From assembly GCA_015657535.1 (NCBI GenBank), contig JADHZB010002108.1, positions 10,527-30,869 on the forward strand: 20,343 nucleotides of DNA. The letters are read 5' to 3'. This document shows, piece after piece, positions 13,695-20,343 of the stretch. The notes beneath the pieces are model-generated. The model worked only from the letters and a program-made list of their open reading frames with translations, ran no database searches and was not told the DNA's origin. The position numbers and the translations under genes were made by a program. Position 1 is the stretch's first letter. Every line of letters starts with the position of its first letter. The stretch comes from Nephromyces sp. MM_2019. Lineage: Eukaryota > Apicomplexa > Aconoidasida > Nephromycida.

Positions 13695-16600
13695 TTACAT
13701 ACAATGCCTTGCCCTAGATACAATTAGGGAATTCTCTAGCTGCTTAGCAGCCGTCTTCACTATGGAACCCTGAAATAACTGACACACGCTGCAAGCTGCA
13801 AACCACACACACATACATCCAGTTCGCATAAATACACATCCAGCTCCCACATATAAAGAAATCAAAGTCGCACAAACACACAAATCCAACTCGCATGCAC
13901 ACACATACACCGAAAACACGCTCAACTCGCACAAGGACACACATTCAACCCACACGCACACATATACCCAACACACAGCAAACTCGCAAGCATACACACA
14001 TAGCAAACTTCCGCGCACACACACATGTCCAACTCTAATACACAAATACCCAGCTCACATACACACAGACTAAACGCACGCACACACACAGACTAAACGC
14101 ACGCACAAACCTGTCTTTATACCTTCTTAGTACCTAGAAATCCCTCCATCTTACAGAGAGCCTCCGAAGAACTCAAATACAGCTCTAAGAAGGGATCCAC
14201 CTTCTTCTCCCCAGAAGGGATGCTATGGGAAAACTTGCCGTCCTTCTGTTTACCCCGCTCCTCCCCCTTCTTCAAACTCCCCATCGTGAACTGTGCGAGG
14301 GTATCATGTAGATCATCACACCCTGAAGAGCCACCATCTGAGGTGGGAGTCTTATCGGATACTCCCCCCATATCGATATCCACACTACACGCACCCTCCC
14401 AACTAAGCGTGGAGGCACCCACTAACTCCTTGCACTCCGACGATGCTTGCATAACATGAGGGTAGGAGCGAGTTTTCACCTTCCCCCCCTTCGTATCATC
14501 TTCCTGCAAAGCATTACCCCCTGGTTTCCCACTCAAAGCTGCTCCCCCTACACTAGACACATTCGTTATAGCCCCCCCACCAGCTATACCCCCCACACCC
14601 CCAAAATTCGACACACCCTTTATACCCCCCACACCTCCCACACCAGCAACACCACCTAAATCACCCACACCACTCATCCCACCCAAACCTCCCACACCAC
14701 ACATCCCACCCACACCCCCCACACCCCCCGAGAATAGTGTGGGGGCTAAGGAGGTAGCCGCTGGATATGAGCCCGTCTTAACCTCCCCTTGAAACACATC
14801 TCTGGGGGGCGAATGCAACTCTTGATTCACCAAAGAGGAGGACGGCTGCGGAACAGATGGCAACGACGTATACACGCCACCATTAACACCCCTTGCATGC
14901 TTCTCTCCACTAAGCAACCGCCCAACAGAATCAATATCATTACTAAAGATAGAATCAAACCCCCCTTCCCAACCCCCTCCAGGAGGGGCCTTCCCCCCAG
15001 GAAACATGGAAGTAGAAATTCCCTGAGAGAAGGGGGTTGAACCAAATGAAAAGGGTAGAGAGCTACTAAACGCAGTGTCGCGGGGTTCCCACAAAGACTT
15101 TAGGCTGGGGGGGCTAGAAGTAAACCCCCCCGGTTGAGGGGTAGGCTGAGAGCCAGCGAGCTCAGTAGCCCAGTCCTCAGGAGATCCATAGGAAGCAAAG
15201 TCACCCCCTCCCCCCTCCTTTCCCCCCTGGAAGGGGGTGGAAACCCCCAATACATCAGGATTACCACCGTCGCTCGCCCCCCAAAAGATTGTGGGGGTAT
15301 CAGCTCCGTCGCGGGCACCGCTGGCGTCGATGTTAGTAAAGGCTAAACTACTGAGCAGGTTGGTGGGGGGGGTAGCAGAGAATGGATATTCCGTGGAGGG
15401 GGATGAGGGGGGAGCGACACTAGGGAATAGAGGCTGAGTTTGCAACCCCCCTCCATTGGGGGTACCAGTAGGGGAGAAAGTTGAAAGGTTAGCAAACTCC
15501 ACTTCATCCCAGGGGGGTGAGGAAGTGGCGTTCTTGGTGGTGGGGGAAGTGGCGCTCGGGGGGGTGGGGGTTGTGGCGATCCGGGGGGTAAAGGAAGCGG
15601 CGTTCTGGGAGGTAAAGAAACCACCATTCTGGGGGGAGGAGTCGTCTTTCTGGGGGGAGAAGGAACCCTCAATCTGAGCAGCGAACAACCCCCCAAGCCA
15701 TAGCTCGTTATGCCCCCGCACTCCCATAGTAGCGGGGGGAGTGGTTTCAAACGGGTTTCCCCCGTTAGAAGATGTACCCTTCTCGGGCATGCTCCTGAAG
15801 GTTGGAGAGCTGGAGCTCGGGGGGGAGATGCCATTGCCTTCCGGTAGAAAGGAGGGAATCATATCCCACCCCATAGTAGCATTAGCTTTCATCAGATCAG
15901 TGAAGCTCCCTGCAGCCTCGCGCACACCTGCCGTGGGGGGGTTGCTGGGTGAATCAAAGTCGAAATAGGGGGGTGTACATACACCCCCCTGATTCGCTGG
16001 AGATGGCGTAGGTTTTAGGGTTTCAATGAGGCTACACAACCCTGACACCACCCTCCCATCTGTTGGGGGGCATGTGGGGGTACTCACTGTCACGTGCTCC
16101 ACTATTTTAGCAGCTTCATTCTTGCCTCTTTGCTTCGTGTGTGTCTTCCTTGACGTGTGTGCACGCCCTGCCTTAGAGGGTAACTCCTTTTTAGAGGGGC
16201 TACCGCTAAACATACCTGCAAAGTTCAGTGTGTAGCACAAAGATGAGGTATAATCAGGGGCGTGAGTGTGTAGAAGATGAGGAAAAATCAGCAGGCGCAC
16301 ACTAGTGAATTGAAAGCGATACAAACGGGGTAGAATGAGCAGTGCACTGACCGATGTTCGCACACATAGGTGTGAAGGTTTGATAAGAGGGTAGGGGGGG
16401 ACTCATACACACACCCATGGGAGGAAATCGGGCAGTACACACACAGACACATATGAAAAATATCAGTCAGGAAGGCAGAAATGTAACATACCACACACAG
16501 ACACACGTGAAGCACAAAACTACATAGACACCCACCGAAAGATAAACCAACACACACACTGACACGCACATCAGCAAACACACCAGCACACACATAAACT

Positions 16601-19600
16601 AGCACACCCACCAACACACACACCAACATACTCTAACACAAACACACACACACGATCTTACCCCCATCTAGCATATCAATCAGCCCAGAGCTCGTATCTT
16701 CAAAAAACTCTTTGAAGCCTTCTTCGTCCTTATCCTCAACAACAGCATCAAAGTTAGCCCACCCGTTCTTCGACGAAGCATCACCGCCACTAGGTGAACG
16801 CACAGCATCATTGTCCAAAGCCTTATATATATCATTCAGTGCTAAAAGAAGCAACACACACACACACACACACGCAGTGAGTGAGAAATGACACAAAGGG
16901 GCAGAGAGAGAGAGAGAGACAGAGGCAAAACAAAGAGAGAGAAAGACAGCACATATATGGAGATAGAGAGTACGCACACATAAAGAGAACACATACACAT
17001 GAAGAGAAAAAAAAACACATACAGAGCAACGTAACACACAAAGATAGTACATATTTTCCTATCACATACTTTACCAAAGAGACGAAACTTTCAAGTAATT
17101 GCAACGAAGTCAGCTCATTCGGCTAACACACGGCAGACGGATGATAAACATACAACCGCAGACTAAATATACACACACACTCCTGGTTCTTGTAAGCAGT
17201 CTTTCATTAAGCAAAGGTAACTGTCGCACACAGCACACCCGCATATATCATATTCTAAAAACCCACACACGCAACCCCCCACCCCTACCATCAATATTCT
17301 TTGAAGAGTTCGACCATGGAACAGGCGTGCTGTTACTGCCTGCCCACGGGTCAGGCACAGATTCAAAGAAAGAAGTCACCTTTACTGCACTTTTTGCATA
17401 ACTTTCTTCCTTATGTGAAGATGATGTTTTCCCCTTCCTCTTTACAGAAGCCTTCTCTTTGTGTGTGCTGTTTGAGTGGAAGGATGAAGATCTCTCCATC
17501 GACTCATCGGTAGTTGCTTTCTATAGTCAAAAAGAAAGAAATCTTCAAAAACAGGTAAAATCGGATATACTAAACAACACACACTGTAGGGATGAACACA
17601 GCAGGGGGGGAAGAATCAAGCACAGAGATAATCTATCCACACAGCACACACACGAAGTTTGAGAAGCCCTGCGATGATGAGCAAAACAGAGAAACATGAG
17701 CAACATCTCAGCTTAGATAATCATTAGGCATCGATTTGAAGATATTTCCCGGCTTTTTGTACTTCAAATATTTCAGTATCATCTCTCTTCTTCTTCATCT
17801 TCATCTTCATCCTCTTCGTCATCTTCATCTTCATCATCTTCTTCATCTTCATCTTCTTCTTCTTCATCTTCATCTTCTTCTTCGTCATCTTCATCATCTT
17901 CATCATCTTCTTCTTAATCTTCAGCTTCGTCATCATCTTCTTCCCATCATCTTCTTCATCTTCATCCTCTTCTTCATCATTATGTTGCTTACCGATGAAG
18001 AGGAGTTCTTCTCATGAAGCTGACCACTGATCCTCTCTCTGTATACCTCATTGACATGCTGCAAAGTAAACAGACACTTTAAGGCAGGTGTATATACATC
18101 ACATGCCGAATGCCGTATACATAGGAAAATGCAGTGGAAAACAGACACAAGCAAACACACGTTGCAGACACGCACATTCATACACACTCCAGACATATAT
18201 CCACAATCATTCCCAAAGACCGCACACATACACCCCATACACAGACCCACAAAAACTCACATACACACACACACACACCTCTGGGAATTCAATCTTCCAA
18301 TTAGAGCTATCAGTGCACTCGAAGACTTCCTGCATCTTGGAAGTGCTGGGCCTCATTTTTGGGTCGATCATCATCATCCAACACAGTAGCTTCACCATCT
18401 TCTCACTGAATCTGTCCAGCACACACACACACATATATATGGTGGTAAGCGATCATAATAGTGAGCATAAAAAGTAGCCAGTAGCATTCACATGTATACT
18501 TTGATCAAGTACAAACTGGTGTGCATACACACACATGCAAGGAGAGAGATAAACCTTCAACTATAAGCTCATATGTGAAAAGGCTATCTGAAACACACAA
18601 ACATAGGAATGAACACACACACACACAATATACTCACAAAGAGTACACACACAGAAAGCAACACCCACACACACATATATACTTACTGATGCTCAGTAGG
18701 AATATTGAAGTTTGCGTTAGATATCGCCAGAGCTCCTTGGTTTTGAAATGGATGTTTGTAAAACATTATCGTATACAACACACATCCGAGCATCTGAAGA
18801 AGAAGAGGGAGCATTACAACAAAGCAAAAGTAAAATAAGAGGAAGAAGAGAAGAAAACAGCGAAGAAGAAGAGGAAGAGGGAGATAAGTAAACTATAAAA
18901 ACAGCGAATAGATCATATGCAAGCCAGTGTACAACGTAGTAAAATTATTACTTCTTCACACACACACGCACACACATACTCACTAGAGAAAAATGAAGCA
19001 TATACGCAGACTTTAAACTTACCCAAATATCGATCTTCTCATTTAATGGAAATTTGCGGAAGAAATCAACCAATTCAGGGGATCTATGATGCAATGAGGA
19101 AGACTAATATGTGGAAAACACACACATGAAGCTTATGCACTCTAAAAGATGTTTAAGTAAGTCACATTAAGCGGGTTGTACGCATGTAATCACATTATCT
19201 AGCTAAAATCCGAAGTCTAAGCGCTAGCACACACGCACACCAAACAACCAAGCGGGCTACATGAATAAGTACTACAAGAGCAGTGCTATAAATTGCATAG
19301 TATAACCACATTTCTATTCATTCAGTACATCGGACTCATTAACAAACCCCCCACCAAAACCACCCCCCTCACCACCCACCTGTACATCATAGTTGTCTGC
19401 TTATCAATCTTCTCCTTCTCCATCATCAGCTCAAGCTTATTGCTTGTGTGTACATCAACTAGCTTCGAGGTGCACGAGCCAAAGTCACAGAGTTTGTAGC
19501 TTCCATCTTCACCCACCAAAACATTCTCCACCTTCAAATCTCTATGGATGATTGGGGGTTGGAGCGTGTGTAGATGCCCAACAGCACTGATAAGGGGGGT

Positions 19601-20343
19601 TGGGGGGGAAAAGAGCAAAGCGTGGGGGGGAGGTTTAGGTGTGTGTGGGGGAGGATGGGTCTGTGCGTGTAAGAGGGTGGGCACGGCAGGGTTTGCGAGT
19701 GTGTGTGTGAGTGTGCGAACATGAGTGCCTGAGTTTGTGAGCGCGGGTGTGTGTTTGAATGTGCATGTGCGTGACTGTGAATGCGTGTGAGTGTGTGTGG
19801 GTGTGTATGATAGAGAGTGTGTGTGCAAGTAGGTGTGTATGTGATGTTAATCTTCACCTCACACTTACCATATGAACCTAATCCACAAACAGGCACAAAT
19901 TAGGGCTGACTGTGCAGATTAGTAGGTACCTAGGCATACACAGACACATACATGGTACACAGGTACATGCTTACGCAGACAGGTACACACAGCAGCACCA
20001 AGATCATCACAAATACACATAGACACACATACCAACACACACACACCCTAATACACAAACAACACATACACACGCCAACACGCACACACACACACCAACT
20101 CATACCTGCATAGTTGCCTCATAGTAAGGAAAACTTCATGCTCACTTACTCGACCATTGCTGTTATTCAGGACGTCAATCAACCTCCCCCCTCCACAGTA
20201 CTCCATCAAGATGAGCACCTCCTTAGTGTTATCGTTATTTCCCCCATTTGACTCAACAGTAGAGCCATAAAACTCCACGATATTAGGGTGTTTTCCAATC
20301 TTTTTCTGAAAGGATGTGTGGAGGTTGTGGAGGGTGTGGGGGG
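13695..20343 (-). CDS. NAK/Ark-family (AAK1/GAK-like) serine/threonine kinase, 5' end missing
   Basis: Exons in coding order: 20305-20106, 19586-19380, 19083-19023, 18793-18687, 18411-18279, 18058-17993, 17520-17289, 16841-16662, 16215-14123, 13769-13695; every join keeps phase (1117 residues visible). The kinase core shows HPNIVEFYG and LILMEYCGGG, the catalytic loop IIHRDLKVENVL, KLCDFGSCTS, the activation-segment end TTMMYRSPE (Ser replacing the usual Ala of APE), then DIWMLGCVLYTIMFYKHPFQ and DPKMRP. LKVENVL with CDFGS is typical of the NAK family, which phosphorylates AP2/AP1 adaptors in clathrin traffic. The tail carries DPW (17344-17352), WANF (16750-16761) and NPF (15749-15757), motifs known to bind AP2 ear and EH domains, plus a Gly/Ser/Pro-rich stretch. 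The glycine loop and ATP lysine lie past the window. Confidence 0.9.
14568..14735 (-). repeat. Gly-Val-Gly-Gly repeat in the kinase tail
   Basis: On the coding strand, units of GGGGGTGT/GGTGGG type encode a run of V-G-G, L-G-G, M-x-G-V-G motifs across about 55 residues. It is a flexible, probably disordered linker in the long tail and looks like a degenerate coding minisatellite. Confidence 0.8.
16842..17288 (-). other. Kinase intron, pyrimidine and TG-rich
   Basis: Donor GTAGGG, acceptor CTTTTAG. On the coding strand it has CTCTCTCTCTCTCT (near 16905-16918), T-rich and TGTGTG runs. A 48-base segment at 17122-17075 (PNELTSLQLLESFVSL) has good borders but breaks phase with both neighbours, so it is not used here; it could be an alternative exon. 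Confidence 0.6.
17521..17992 (-). repeat. Kinase intron with a (GAAGAT)n purine tract
   Basis: About 17782-17980 is TCTTCA/TCATCT repeat on the + strand, GAAGAT on the coding strand. The kinase joins keep phase if 17521-17992 is removed from donor GTAAGC to acceptor ACTATAG. In one frame the tract codes Lys-Met repeats ending EIFEVQKAGKYLQIDA before a stop; in another it codes Asp/Glu. I treat it as intronic. Confidence 0.65.
19587..20105 (-). other. Kinase intron with TG-rich 5' half and CA-rich 3' half
   Basis: Read in the coding direction, the first part (plus coordinates 20100 to about 19920) is GTGTGT-rich and the last part (about 19850 to 19640) is CACACA/CTCACA-rich, followed by a C-rich stretch and the acceptor TTATCAG. 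It interrupts the kinase just before AVGHLH. The complementary ends could pair and shorten the effective splice distance. Confidence 0.75.

Noticed and set aside
17075..17122. Kinase exon PNELTSLQLLESFVSL
   Set aside because: Good borders but phase 0 to 0, whereas the flanking exons need phase 1; skipping it restores the frame.
17724..17936. Lys-Met repeat protein ending KAGKYLQIDA
   Set aside because: Frame of the GAAGAT repeat inside a kinase intron; the kinase joins keep phase without it.

Overview
The window comes from a nuclear genome of a eukaryote, most likely an intron-rich protist. Every long reading frame that can be recognised is broken by GT-AG introns, and the introns are dominated by TG/CA dinucleotide sequence. 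An apicomplexan- or chromerid-type alveolate would fit (signal-peptide HtrA protease, possible BT1-type transporter, proteins full of low-complexity inserts), but the lineage is an inference and nothing here proves it. No rRNA, tRNA, CRISPR array, transposon or viral gene was seen.

Layout: (1) 1-695, + strand, the last exon of a membrane protein, perhaps a BT1/folate-biopterin transporter. (2) 1373-2190, + strand, a possible small six-exon gene of unknown function. (3) 2443-7263, - strand, a gene of about 20 short exons coding for a protein I do not recognise; several exons are convincing but the joins are tentative. (4) 7882-12699, + strand, a secreted or organelle-targeted HtrA/DegP-type serine protease with His, Asp and Ser of the triad, a PDZ domain, a roughly 280-residue disordered N-terminal part and an acidic repeat insertion inside the protease fold. 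One N at 8863 breaks its frame. Further coding-like segments follow to 13308. (5) 13695 to beyond 20343, - strand, a NAK/Ark-family (AAK1/GAK-like) serine/threonine kinase with AP2-, EH- and adaptor-type motifs in a long Gly/Ser/Pro tail; the glycine loop lies beyond the window edge.

Genes 2 and 3 converge, 3 and 4 diverge from a roughly 620-base spacer, and 4 and 5 converge. In the two secure genes the sense strand is rich in G and T: introns are mostly TG-rich and exons carry runs of G. Some long introns switch from TG-rich at the 5' end to CA-rich at the 3' end, so their ends could pair; one short intron carries a clear 13-base-pair stem. Very short introns (about 19-48 bases) seem to coexist with long ones.

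The protease and kinase models are secure in their core exons. Models 1-3 rest on splice-site consensus, reading phase and protein-like composition only, so they are hypotheses; test assemblies on the opposite strand could also be made to keep phase.
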